A stretch of DNA of 64,000 nt. It comes from Methylobacterium sp. GXS13 (lineage in GTDB: Bacteria > Pseudomonadota > Alphaproteobacteria > Rhizobiales > Beijerinckiaceae). This document shows positions 15,920-24,519 of the stretch, piece by piece. The stretch spans positions 1 through 64,000 of the forward strand of contig NZ_LKKO01000001.1 in NCBI RefSeq assembly GCF_001455965.1. Reading direction: 5' to 3'. The notes below the pieces were generated by a model. That model did no database searches, was not told the origin of the DNA, and saw only the letters and a list, made by a program, of their open reading frames with translations. The position numbers were made by a program, and so were the translations under genes. The first letter of the stretch is position 1; each line of letters starts with the position of its first letter.

Positions 15920-16325
15920 GCCTCGACCGGGCGCGACCGCTTTCGACCCTTCGGCCTCCGCAGTTCCGGGGCCCGCCGCATCAGGTCGGCCGGCCCCGAT
16001 CCCCAGCGATCCTCACACGAAGAAGCCGGATCCTCACCGGACAGCCGGCACCAGGCTAGGTGGGCCTTCAGCTGCGCCAGTGACGGCCTCGCGCGGAGCC
16101 ACGCCTCCCAGTCCTCCTGCCGGGCCGCCCGGGTGCTCCCGCCGGCCTCATGGGCAGGGTGATGCCGTAGGCGACGCGGGTGACTGCGCGGATCAGTGAG
16201 TCGCGCGAATAATCGGGGATGACCTCGGCGTTGAGGCCAGCCCGCAGGAGGATCGCGGTGACCAGCAGGTCGACCTCGGCGGGCTGGATATCCGCCGGGA
16301 CGGGAGGCAAGACGGCGATCGTCAT
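15916..16325 (-). pseudogene. Small phage-type gene split by a frameshift
   Basis: The first part, from ATG at 16325, reads MTIAVLPPVPADIQPAEVD and continues in good coding style to about RVAYGITLP. It then turns into arginine-glycine noise and stops at 16068. A frame shifted by one base takes over at about 16145-16165 (RQEDWEAWLRARPSLAQLK) and ends at 15916. The second part has no start codon of its own at the join. Joined, they give one protein of about 135 residues. Either a real frameshift mutation or a sequencing error is possible. Confidence 0.5.
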
Positions 16326-16371
16326 CGCTCACCGCCCGGCGGATCGGTCATGGGGGCGGCGGGGATCGTCC

Positions 16372-16548
16372 TCATCGACGCCCCCCACCGCCGGGCGGAC
16401 GCCTGTTCAGCGCCTCGGTGTTGTCCTCGGTCGCGCCCGTTAGGTGACGGATTGCCCGGGTGAGCTCGACGACGGCCTCCCGCGCATCGCCGATCAGGTC
16501 ACGATCGTCCGGGTGCAGCCGGAACTTCGCGGCGCGGGGTGCCGTGAC
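16372..16548 (-). pseudogene. Start-less small frame in line with the upstream gene
   Basis: Directly after the TAG of the 47-residue gene the same frame continues for 58 sense codons (FRLHPDDRDLIGDAREAVVE, then LTRAIRHLTGATEDN) to a TGA at 16372. The sequence looks like a genuine small phage protein but has no ATG, GTG or TTG near its beginning. Its TGA overlaps an ATG opening a 17-codon frame (16322-16375), which in turn overlaps the ATG at 16325. It may have lost its start codon, or be reached by read-through of the amber codon. Confidence 0.35.
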
Positions 16549-16692
16549 CTAGTCCGGTGCAGTGGTGTCCGGAACGGCGCGTTGCTTGATGATGCCACCG
16601 AGCAAGCCCAGCCCAGCGCCGATAAGCGCGGGCCCCGAGGCCAGCACTGCCTTCCATGGTTCCAGCGTCGTGAGGATCGCGGAGATGGTCAC
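16549..16692 (-). CDS. Small single-span membrane protein (47 residues)
   Basis: Read from GTG at 16692, which follows GGAGGAA with 8-base spacing, a very good ribosome binding site. The protein has an amphipathic start (TISAILTTLEPWKAVLA), then a glycine-rich membrane span (GPALIGAGLGLLGGII) and a short polar end. It overlaps the preceding small gene by GTGA. Small phage proteins of this shape are often holin-like or of unknown role. Confidence 0.5.
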   Translation of the reverse strand: MTISAILTTLEPWKAVLASGPALIGAGLGLLGGIIKQRAVPDTTAPD

Positions 16693-16841
16693 GGTGCAAA
16701 TTCCTCCGGCAGCGGGGCCGGGGGCGCTGCTCTCATCATGTCCCAGACCGGACCGGCGACGACGATGTCCCGGCCGGCGCGGTAGGCAGAGCGGATGTCA
16801 TCTCGGGGGCTGTCCTGCGGCTCACCAGAGGCGCTCCCCAC
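16689..16841 (-). CDS. Small unknown protein (50 residues)
   Basis: Read from GTG at 16841, inside the end of the 91-residue gene, to a TGA overlapping the next GTG. The core IRSAYRAGRDIVVAGPVWD looks protein-like. The overlaps on both sides (20 bases and 4 bases) are typical of phage early operons. No family recognised. Confidence 0.4.
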   Translation of the reverse strand: MGSASGEPQDSPRDDIRSAYRAGRDIVVAGPVWDMMRAAPPAPLPEEFAP

Positions 16842-17097
16842 GGCGCGAAACGACCGTGACGACGCGTCCGGCTTTCAGGACGAAGCCGACCCCGTCCCGA
16901 CCGACCCCCACGGCCCCGTGCCGGCCCCCCACCCCGCCGTAGAAGGCCAGCCACCGGCGGACCGCGCCGATCGGCGCTCTCGCGGCCTGCATGGCATCGA
17001 TCGCATCGACGTCGTCCAAGCCTTCGAGGACTTCCTCCATGCCGAGGACGCGATCCCCGTAGCGGCGGATCGCGTGGACGGTGACGCGGGCCCGCAC
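16822..17097 (-). CDS. Small unknown phage-type protein (91 residues)
   Basis: Starts with GTG and reads VTVHAIRRYGDRVLG near the N-terminus, then an acidic helix and a glycine-rich end (GFVLKAGRVVTVVSRRG). This pattern resembles short proteins of unknown function in alphaproteobacterial prophages. It is the first gene of the leftward run of tiny genes ending at 15916. Confidence 0.55.
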   Translation of the reverse strand: MRARVTVHAIRRYGDRVLGMEEVLEGLDDVDAIDAMQAARAPIGAVRRWLAFYGGVGGRHGAVGVGRDGVGFVLKAGRVVTVVSRRGERLW

Positions 17098-17635
17098 GCC
17101 CCCGGAGCGGTCATGCTCGCAGCAGGGCGGCGGCGCGGACGGGTTGCCCGACTGGGCGACGGCGACGGCTCGGAGCGCTGGGCTCTCCGGGGTGTCGGGA
17201 GAGCCTCACGCCACGCGGTCGCTTTGGGGAGAGGGGCGGGCCGATGTCGTTCCCATTGCCGTCGGGAACGGGTGACCGATTCGGTCCGGACCGGCTCAAA
17301 ACCACGGCCAGACCGCTCCGGAGAGGTCCAGAGAGTCCATCCGTCCGGCACCCTCTCGCGTTTCGTCACGGGCTATAGAAAGCTTGGCGAAGCCGGAGAT
17401 TTGAACCTCGCCTGAGAACCCGTATCCTTGCCTCTGTCCTTCGGTCCCCTGCGGTCGTGATGCCCCGCGGTTGGCCCCCTCAGAGGCAAGCGCGAACGTG
17501 TCCTCCAAACACCTCCACGGTGCCCGTACGCTGGGCGTCGATGCCGGCATACCGGCTGCCCTCAACGACCGTCCCACGCGGTTCCTGACGCCCTCCCAGC
17601 ACGCGAGTCTTATCCTCCCCCCGGGTGGCAAGGGG
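17098..17635. other. Divergent control region left of the primase gene
   Basis: About 540 bases between the leftward small-gene operon and the chosen primase start. The primase frame is open from a TTG at 17471, but the added 55 residues (Ser/Arg-rich, Pro-rich) do not look like the domain. The stretch around 17360-17400 (GGGCTATAGAAAGC) is relatively AT-rich and may hold promoters. Confidence 0.35.
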
Positions 17636-19231
17636 ATGCTTGTGGCGGGTCGCCGGGACCGTCAGCCCGTCCTCTCCCGGACCGGTGAGCGCGAGTACCG
17701 CATCGCCTATGTGCAGGTCGGTGCCATGGCCGGGGACGTGGCTCAGGCGATCACCGGCTTCGACGTCGGGGGCGAGATCCTCGTCTCCATGAACACGTTC
17801 CGCCCGGCCGGAGTGTTCGGCGGGCACTACAGCGATCAGCCCAACAAGCGGCTCTCGAACCTCCTCCAGTTCCGCGCCAACTTCGCCGAGCTCGACTTCT
17901 ACAAGCGGGGCGACTGGCGCCGACGAACCGCGCAGGAGATGATCTGGATCGTCCTCGACCGGTGCAATGCAGAGGGCATCCCGTCGCCGTCCTACATCGT
18001 GTCGTCGGGGCGTGGGCTTCACGTAGTCTGGCTGACCGAGGGCGTTCCCAGCGTCGCCCTGAGGGCGTGGAAGGCGGTGCAGAAGCGGCTCGCCGAGGTG
18101 TTCCATGACATGGGTCCGGACAAGGTCGGATCGGCCCCGACCTCGAACTTGCGCCTTGCCGGGACATCGAACCGCGGCGTCCCGGTCACCATGATCTGGC
18201 CGTCGACGGTGGGCCAGATCCAGAGGTTCTCGTTCCGCGGCCTGTGCGACGAGACCCTGCCGTACAGCCCCGAGCAGTGCCGGGAGTACCGGGAGGCCGC
18301 CGCGGCCAAGAAGGCAGCCAGGAAGGCGTCTGCGGCCAAGCGCGTGGCCAACGGTGGGTCGCCCGCCTTGGGCGTCGAGACCTACCGCGCCGCCATGGAG
18401 GCGGATCTCTGGAAGCTCCTCGACCACCGGTACCCGGCCGGCGTCCGGATCCGCACCGACGCGGACGACGACGGCACCCACGACAGGTTCCTGTTCGCGT
18501 TCGCCCGCCTCTGGGCATGCCGCATGGACGCCGACGAGATCGCTGCCGAGGTCGAGCGCCACGCCCGGCGGCTCGGCTACCGCACGCCCCGGCAGGCGGT
18601 GGGCGACGCCGGGGCCGTGATCCGGCGCCGCAGGATGGCCGACAACGGCAAGTCCCACCGCGCCCGTCCCGAGACATGTGGCTACACCTTCGGGCCGCAG
18701 CGCTTCGTGAAGGACTTCGACATCAGCTCCGAGGACGCCAGGGCGCTCGACCTTCGGATCCTCGTGCCCCTCGCCATGAAGGCGGAACGGGTCGCCGAGC
18801 GTCAGGCCAAAGTGCGGGCCTCCAAGGGTGCCAAGCCCCGTGCCGATGCCGCAGCGGAGCGCCTAAGCCTAGGCCGGCAGGCGTTGGCCTTCAGGGACGC
18901 GGAAGGGCTCAGCAGGCCCCAGCTGTGCCTCAGGATGGGCGTGAAGCCGACGCTCCTCGACAAGGCCATCCGCGAGGCCAAGGCACTGTCCGCAATTCCG
19001 GACGCGAAGCCCGTTAAGGCCGAGCCCAAGCGCAAGATCGCACACTCTCGCGTTCCGTCACGGTATATTGCAATCGCCGTCTCCGATGGCGATGCGCTTG
19101 AAGGTGTCCAGGAGCCCGCCTACACTCCCTTCGTTCGCGCAAAGGCATCACCTTCCGAGGACAGGCGGCCCGTCGCATCCGAGAGGATCGGCGGGCCGTC
19201 CCTTGTCGAGGACCTTGACCTCACGGCGTGA
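17636..19231 (+). CDS. Probable AEP-type primase / replication protein of a mobile element
   Basis: About 531 residues from ATG at 17636. The N-terminal half shows the motif series of archaeo-eukaryotic-type primases. It has NFAELDFYKRGDW (acidic metal ligands E..D) near residue 85, IVSSGRGLHVVWL (the sGrGxH motif) near 123, and SAPTSNLRLAGTSNRG near 165. A basic linker (AAAKKAARKASAAKR) follows. The second half, DDDGTHDRFLFAFARLWACR and beyond, resembles primase C-terminal helical domains, and RPQLCLRMGVKPTLLDKAI near 480 is helix-turn-helix-like. The function would be primer synthesis for replication of the integrated element. The start is uncertain because the frame extends upstream. Confidence 0.6.
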   Translation: MLVAGRRDRQPVLSRTGEREYRIAYVQVGAMAGDVAQAITGFDVGGEILVSMNTFRPAGVFGGHYSDQPNKRLSNLLQFRANFAELDFYKRGDWRRRTAQEMIWIVLDRCNAEGIPSPSYIVSSGRGLHVVWLTEGVPSVALRAWKAVQKRLAEVFHDMGPDKVGSAPTSNLRLAGTSNRGVPVTMIWPSTVGQIQRFSFRGLCDETLPYSPEQCREYREAAAAKKAARKASAAKRVANGGSPALGVETYRAAMEADLWKLLDHRYPAGVRIRTDADDDGTHDRFLFAFARLWACRMDADEIAAEVERHARRLGYRTPRQAVGDAGAVIRRRRMADNGKSHRARPETCGYTFGPQRFVKDFDISSEDARALDLRILVPLAMKAERVAERQAKVRASKGAKPRADAAAERLSLGRQALAFRDAEGLSRPQLCLRMGVKPTLLDKAIREAKALSAIPDAKPVKAEPKRKIAHSRVPSRYIAIAVSDGDALEGVQEPAYTPFVRAKASPSEDRRPVASERIGGPSLVEDLDLTA

Positions 19232-19270
19232 CCTCGATCGCGTGACGCCAGCGGGGCTACGGTCCCGCCC

Positions 19271-19984
19271 ATGGCTGGCCTACCCATCGATGTGATGACA
19301 GATGTCTGCGACCAAGTCGCAGCATGGCAGGCGGCGTTCCTGTCGGAGAGCACGCTCGACCGGTACCGGCGGGCGTGCGCGTGGACGATGTCGGGGGTCG
19401 CCAAGGGGGCCTGCCAGAACGTCACCGCCGCCGTCGACGTGGCCTTCCAGGATCTCATGCCCTGGATGCGCCGTGCATTCGGCTACACCTGGGCCCTCGG
19501 CAAGAACCGGGATGAGGTCGAGGCCGACGTCTACACACTGCCCTCGCAGTCGATCGTCATGAAGTACGGCATGGGGGACGGCCCCCAGATCCGCCGCCCC
19601 GGCGACGTCGGCCTAGCCAAGGACGTCATCTACGTTCCCAACTGGAAGAACCTCTCCCTCACCCAGGGGATCAACAGGAACAGCTTCGGCGACCTGCCCG
19701 GCGGGGTGGCCGCGCGCTTGGCACGCGAGGCGCTGGGGGAGCGTTCCAAGCGGCAGAGGCCGGGCAGGTGGGGCGTCTACAAGGGGGAGGTCGATGTCGG
19801 CGGGTCGCGCGTCATGGGGTACATCGCGCGTCCCCCGCGAGGGACCGCGCCCATAGGCAAGAACGGTCGATCCATAGTTATGATCCTGGCGCGCTTGCGC
19901 GCGCTCGCCGTCGCGCTCGAACAGGCCACTTACGAGCCCATCATGCTTCCCCCATACGGCGCCGCCATGCGCAGGGGCCGATGA
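19271..19984 (+). CDS. Unknown phage-type protein (237 residues)
   Basis: Lies 39 bases after the primase-like gene on the same strand. The protein is tryptophan-rich in its first third (QVAAWQAAF, CAWTMSG, LMPWMRRAFGYTWALG), then basic. No family recognised. It is followed by a 19-codon frame at 20001-20060 (MKAELKDAIKYQ) that could be a micro-gene. Together with the primase it may form a replication or packaging cassette. Confidence 0.5.
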   Translation: MAGLPIDVMTDVCDQVAAWQAAFLSESTLDRYRRACAWTMSGVAKGACQNVTAAVDVAFQDLMPWMRRAFGYTWALGKNRDEVEADVYTLPSQSIVMKYGMGDGPQIRRPGDVGLAKDVIYVPNWKNLSLTQGINRNSFGDLPGGVAARLAREALGERSKRQRPGRWGVYKGEVDVGGSRVMGYIARPPRGTAPIGKNGRSIVMILARLRALAVALEQATYEPIMLPPYGAAMRRGR

Positions 19985-20607
19985 ACGGATCTCCGCGCTG
20001 ATGAAGGCCGAACTCAAAGACGCCATCAAGTATCAGGCCTCGCGCGGGGGCCCGCTCTAGCTCGGCGGCTTGACCTAACCTTAACCCCCCTTCGGCTCGA
20101 AAGGCATGACGGCCGCGGCAGCCCCCTACCCGGGCTGATGGTGGTGGTCCCCCGGCTGCAGCGGGCGTTGCCCGCGCGGGGGATTACGGCCTCGAACCGG
20201 AGCGATCTTCATTCAATGCGGCACGTGTACCGGTGGAGCACGTCCCACCCCGACCTATGGGCGTCCGCAATTCCGGACGCGGCCCTCCCAAGATAGAGGG
20301 GCGTCGAAAAAGCGGACGGCCTCCTATCGACCCAACCCAGCCGCTGGAAGCACCGTCGGCGTTCCCCCGAAGCGGACGTTCGTCAACCGTCCGGCAACTT
20401 CAGCTCAGGGTGGGAAGGGGACCTCAGGTGCGCCGTCACCAGCAGACCTCCACAGGTGACGGAGGTTCATTCTCTACGAAGTTGAGCCTCGCCAGCTGAT
20501 TGCTAATGCGACGGTAGTGACCGCCGAACTCATTCAGCTCGCGTCGAAGCGGCATACGGAGGTTGTCAACCTTTGACAGATCCCAATGGCCTGTTACCTA
20601 CACGCCC
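19985..20607. other. Intergenic stretch, right edge of phage-like island
   Basis: About 620 bases without a convincing gene beyond the possible 19-codon frame. It contains a 19-base sequence at 20263-20281 identical to one inside the primase-like gene. It also has GC-rich stretches with AAGCGGAC and CCCAACCCAGC words that recur in degenerate form at 23840-23940. It probably includes the promoter of the RHH-kinase pair near 20560-20600 (TTGACAGATCCC). Confidence 0.4.
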
Positions 20608-20805
20608 ATGTCAACCACACCGACCCGCAACTTTTCCCTGACGCCAGAACTCGATGGCTTCATCCGCGACTTGGTGGCGTCAGGTCGTTACAGCAACGCC
20701 AGCGAAGCCGTCCGCGCTGGTCTGCGTTTGCTGATTGAGCACGAGCAAATGATGAAGCGTGGGCGCAGCAGACCGGTGTCTGCTCACACCCAGCCTCGCC
20801 CCTGA
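20608..20805 (+). CDS. ParD-like ribbon-helix-helix protein
   Basis: A 65-residue protein with the ParD/RHH pattern: [20 protein letters not shown] (strand and first helix), then [20 protein letters not shown] (second helix). Such proteins are usually antitoxins of ParE toxins, but no ParE gene is nearby. Instead its TGA forms part of the TGAGG ribosome binding site of a hybrid histidine kinase gene. The same arrangement occurs again at 58484-58678, so it may be a dedicated regulator or partner of the kinase rather than an antitoxin. Confidence 0.75.
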   Translation: MSTTPTRNFSLTPELDGFIRDLVASGRYSNASEAVRAGLRLLIEHEQMMKRGRSRPVSAHTQPRP

Positions 20806-20812
20806 GGCATCA

Positions 20813-23617
20813 GTGACCGCTTCTCCGCATCCGCTCACACCAAGTGCACCGCCTCCATTCCCTGCCACCAATGGGGATGTCGCCGCAGCGATCCGGGCAC
20901 ATGACTGGTCGGCTTTTTCGCTTGGATTGCCGCAGGCTTGGCCCACCGCCCTGCGCCTCGCCATCGAGCTGATCCTCGCTTCGCCCGAAAGCATGTTCCT
21001 GGCCTGGGGGCCGGAGCTGCGGTTCTTCCATAACGACACATACAGCCCGATCCTCGGCCCACGTCGCGCTAACGCCCTCGGCGTACCGATCGCCGACCTC
21101 TGGCCCGACGTCTGGGACCAAGTCCGACCCATCGCCGAGAGCGCGCTGGCGGGGAAAGCCAGTCGGTTCGACGACCTGCCCCTGACCATGGCGCGCTATG
21201 GCCATACGGAGCAGACGTGGTGGTCGTTCTCCTACTCGCCGTTGCGGGACGAGAGCGGGTCCGTCGTCGGGTTGTTCTGCGTGACCAACGAGACCACGCG
21301 GCAGGTGATGGCGAGCCGACGGCAGGCGTTCAACGCGGCGCTCGACGATGCCCTGCGCGGGCTGAGCGATCCCGTGGAGATCCAGGCTGCGGCATGCGCG
21401 ACGCTCGGCGCACATCTCGACGTTGGCTGCGTCGGCTATGCCGAAGCGATCGACGAGACCGGTGAGCGCACGTTCATTGAACGGGACTGGACCGCACCTG
21501 GCTTCGCGAGTGCTGCAGGGCATCATGTGCTCGACGAGTACGGGCCGGTCATGAGCGCTCAGCTGCGGGCCGGCCGCACGGTCCGCATCGACGATACCGC
21601 CACCGATCCGACCACCGGGCCGGATACAGAACCTGCTTATGCCGCCATCGGAACGCGGTCGTTTCTAAACACGCCCCTCGTCAAGGGAAGTCGGCTCGTC
21701 GCGCTGCTCTATGCGCTGAACGGTACCCCGCGCCGCTGGGTCGACGATGAGGTCCGGCTCATCGAGGAGGTAGCCGAACGGACCTGGGCAGCGGTCGAGC
21801 GGGCGCGCTCCGAGGTGGCGTTGCGCGAGGAGCGGCGGACGCTGGAGACCCTCAACCGGGTCGGGACGGCTTTAGCCGCCGAACTCAACCTCGAACGTGT
21901 GGTTCAGATGGTCACCGACGCAGGGGTCGAGCTGACGGGGGCACAGTTCGGAGCGTTTTTCTACAACGTGCTCGACCCTAAGGGGGAGAGCTACATGCTC
22001 TACACCCTCTCAGGCGTCGACCGCTCCGAGTTCGACAAGTTCCCGATGCCGCGCAACACCTCCGTCTTCGCCCCGACCTTCGGCGGGGAAGGTGTGCTGC
22101 GTTCGGACGACATCCTGACCGATCATCGCTACGGCAAGAACACGCCGCATCGTGGCATGCCCAAAGGGCATCTACCCGTGCGCAGCTACCTCGCGGTGCC
22201 AGTCATCTCGCGTTCCGGCGAGGTGCTGGGCGGCCTGTTCTTCGGGCACCCTGAGACAGCGCGGTTCCAGCTCCGGCACGAGCACCTTATGACGGCGGTC
22301 GCGGCACAGGCAGCCATCGCGATCGACAACGCGCAGCTGTTCAAGGCCGCTCAGCGCGATCTCGAAGAGCGCCGCGTAGCCGAGGCGCGCTTGCGCGACC
22401 TCAACGAAACCCTCGAACAGCGCATAGCGAAGGCTATGGTCGAGCGAGCGGCCGTCGAGGAGGCCCTGCGCCAGTCGCAGAAGCTGGAGGCGATCGGCCA
22501 GCTCACCGGAGGCGTCGCGCACGACTTCAACAATCTGCTCACCGTCATCAAGTCGTCGACCGACCTGCTCAAGCGACCCGACTTGCCCGAGGCACGCCGC
22601 CTCCGCTACGTGGCCGCGATCTCGGACACCACTGACCGCGCCGCCAAGCTCACGGGCCAGCTGCTCGCCTTCGCCCGGCGCCAGGCCCTAAAGCCGGAGG
22701 TGTTCGATCTCGGCAAAAGCGTCGCGGCCATCGGCGACATGCTCGGCACCCTCACCGGTTCTCGCATCCGGGTGGCGACCCAATTACCGGGGGAGGCCGT
22801 CTTCGTCGACGCCGACCCAAGCCAGTTCGATACCGCCATCGTCAACATGGCGATCAACGCCCGTGACGCGATGGAAGGCGAGGGCGTGCTAGCCATCGTA
22901 GTCGAAGCAGTGTCGGGCATCCCAGCGCTTCGGGCCCACGCCCCCATGCAGGGGGACTTCGTGTCTGTATCAATCACGGACACGGGTTCGGGGATCGCCG
23001 CCAGCGACATCGAGCGGATCTTCGAGCCGTTCTTCACGACAAAGGCCGTCGGACACGGGACGGGCCTGGGCCTCAGCCAGGTATTCGGCTTCGCCAAGCA
23101 GTCGGGGGGCGAGGTCTCGGTGACGAGCGTGGTTGGGCAAGGCACAACCTTCACGCTGTACCTGCCTGGCGCCGGACAGGACCAGCGACCAGTGACGTCC
23201 GAGCCTGAGCCAGCGGCGCTCGTCGCGGGCCACGGCACGCGCGTGCTGGTCGTCGAGGACAACGTAGAGGTTGGGAGCTTTGCGACCCAGTCGTTAGCCG
23301 AACTAGGCTACCGGACGGTCTGGGCGGCCAACGCCCAGGAGGCGCTGGCCGAGTTGGCCAAGGAGGCGGCCCGGTTCGATGTGGTGTTCTCGGACGTGAT
23401 GATGCCCGGCATGAGTGGGATCGAACTAGGGCAGGAGATCCGGAAGTTGTATCACGACCTGCCGGTAGTCCTGACCTCGGGGTACAGCCACGTCCTCGCG
23501 CAGAACGGAACCTACGGGTTCGAGTTGCTGCACAAGCCGTACTCGGTCGAGCAACTCTCGCGTGTCCTGCGCAAGGTGTCGACCTGGCAGAGGCGCAAGC
23601 GCATTCTCGCTGGCTGA
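20813..23617 (+). CDS. Hybrid sensor histidine kinase with PAS, two GAF and receiver domains
   Basis: 934 residues from GTG at 20813, preceded by TGAGG. The order is: a PAS-like domain (about 25-150, containing LAWGPELRFFHNDTY); GAF (about 170-315); GAF (about 350-510); coiled coil; HisKA with VAHDFNNLLTVIKSS (His near 569); HATPase_c with ARDAM, DTGSGI and GTGLGLSQVFGF; and a receiver domain with VVFSDVMMPGMSG (Asp near 860). No membrane span is seen, so it is a cytoplasmic sensor. The receiver is at the C-terminus and no output domain is present. It is paralogous to the kinase at 55084-58497, with kinase cores nearly identical over long stretches. Confidence 0.9.
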   Translation: MTASPHPLTPSAPPPFPATNGDVAAAIRAHDWSAFSLGLPQAWPTALRLAIELILASPESMFLAWGPELRFFHNDTYSPILGPRRANALGVPIADLWPDVWDQVRPIAESALAGKASRFDDLPLTMARYGHTEQTWWSFSYSPLRDESGSVVGLFCVTNETTRQVMASRRQAFNAALDDALRGLSDPVEIQAAACATLGAHLDVGCVGYAEAIDETGERTFIERDWTAPGFASAAGHHVLDEYGPVMSAQLRAGRTVRIDDTATDPTTGPDTEPAYAAIGTRSFLNTPLVKGSRLVALLYALNGTPRRWVDDEVRLIEEVAERTWAAVERARSEVALREERRTLETLNRVGTALAAELNLERVVQMVTDAGVELTGAQFGAFFYNVLDPKGESYMLYTLSGVDRSEFDKFPMPRNTSVFAPTFGGEGVLRSDDILTDHRYGKNTPHRGMPKGHLPVRSYLAVPVISRSGEVLGGLFFGHPETARFQLRHEHLMTAVAAQAAIAIDNAQLFKAAQRDLEERRVAEARLRDLNETLEQRIAKAMVERAAVEEALRQSQKLEAIGQLTGGVAHDFNNLLTVIKSSTDLLKRPDLPEARRLRYVAAISDTTDRAAKLTGQLLAFARRQALKPEVFDLGKSVAAIGDMLGTLTGSRIRVATQLPGEAVFVDADPSQFDTAIVNMAINARDAMEGEGVLAIVVEAVSGIPALRAHAPMQGDFVSVSITDTGSGIAASDIERIFEPFFTTKAVGHGTGLGLSQVFGFAKQSGGEVSVTSVVGQGTTFTLYLPGAGQDQRPVTSEPEPAALVAGHGTRVLVVEDNVEVGSFATQSLAELGYRTVWAANAQEALAELAKEAARFDVVFSDVMMPGMSGIELGQEIRKLYHDLPVVLTSGYSHVLAQNGTYGFELLHKPYSVEQLSRVLRKVSTWQRRKRILAG

Positions 23618-23955
23618 TCGCTTTCCATTAGCCTAACGTTGACTAGATACGCACGCGCACCTTGGCCATACATGCAATCCTTGATGCCGGCGAAGACAAA
23701 CGACCCGTTCATGGGGCGGGTCGCACGCAAACCAGGTGACCCACGCGGCGCTGCCACGAAGTGGACGTTCCGAATAGTTTCAGGAGTGTCGTGAATGGGC
23801 GCGGCGGCAACGTCTGCTCACGTACGTTACCGTCTGAAAGCGGACAAGCGGAAATCCACCCAACCTAGCCCCCTGCTTCGCCACGAGATCCTGCCATAAT
23901 CAGCCGTCCGGCAATTCCGGCTAGAGAAAAGCGAACGTTCGCCCTGGCGAAACCC
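23618..23955. other. Intergenic stretch
   Basis: About 340 bases between convergent genes. It has no gene. It carries degenerate copies of words also present at 20280-20400 (AAGCGGAC, CACCCAACC, CCGTCCGGCAA), which look like decayed intergenic repeats. Confidence 0.35.
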
Positions 23956-24519
23956 TCAATCGTTGCAAGCACAGTGCGCAACGATCCGCTCAGCCAAGCG
24001 GTCGGCGGTGAGGGATGTCTCCGGGTGATCCAGCCTCAGTGCGGCCTGAGGCATCTCTGGATATTCGGCCTCGGCCAAATCTTGCACGAGGCCAAGGCCG
24101 CCACGTGCCGTGATCGCACACATGCCCTTAGCTCCGTCGCTATTGCCGCCGCTGAGTACGATCCCGACGACGCGCTTGCCGTAACTCTCGGCTGCTGACA
24201 CGAACAACGGATCGGCGGCTGGGCGGGTGAAGTTCACCTTGGGTTTCTGATCAAGAAGAATTGCACTCAAGCCCAATCGCATGTGGTAGTCGGATGGTGC
24301 GACGTAGATGTGGCCGCGCTCAATGACCTCCCCGTGCCGCCCGAAAGTGACCGGAAGTCTGCCGCGCCGACTAAGGATGTCGGGTAGGACGCTTGGGTTT
24401 GCCCCGATGTGCTGCACGACGAACACGGAGGCGCGGAAGTTGGGCGGCAAAGCCTCGACGATCCGCACGAGCGGTTTGAGGCCGCCAGCGGAGAGGGCGA
24501 TGACAATGATGGCACTCAT
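23956..24519 (-). CDS. CheB-type methylesterase domain protein
   Basis: A 187-residue protein consisting only of a CheB catalytic domain, without a receiver domain. Catalytic residues are visible: Ser in ALSAGGLKPL near residue 10, His in VVQHIGANPS near 37, and Asp in SGGNSDGAKG near 130. CheB hydrolyses glutamyl methyl esters on chemoreceptors. Stand-alone versions occur fused or next to CheR-PAS kinases in stress pathways. No cheR is visible in this window. It is convergent with the upstream kinase gene. Confidence 0.85.
   Translation of the reverse strand: MSAIIVIALSAGGLKPLVRIVEALPPNFRASVFVVQHIGANPSVLPDILSRRGRLPVTFGRHGEVIERGHIYVAPSDYHMRLGLSAILLDQKPKVNFTRPAADPLFVSAAESYGKRVVGIVLSGGNSDGAKGMCAITARGGLGLVQDLAEAEYPEMPQAALRLDHPETSLTADRLAERIVAHCACND

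Noticed and set aside
16795..17415. Forward open frame of about 200 codons over the small leftward genes
   Set aside because: No family pattern; the leftward genes have overlaps, ribosome binding sites and phage-like sequences.
20608..20805. Classical ParDE toxin-antitoxin system
   Set aside because: There is no ParE-like gene on either side; the following gene is a histidine kinase.
23838..23940. Miniature inverted-repeat element shared with 20280-20400
   Set aside because: Shared words are short and degenerate, no terminal inverted repeats or target duplications could be defined.
3935..24519. tRNA-Gly as attachment site of an integrated island
   Set aside because: No second copy of the tRNA 3' end and no integrase was found in the window. 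Position alone is not enough evidence.
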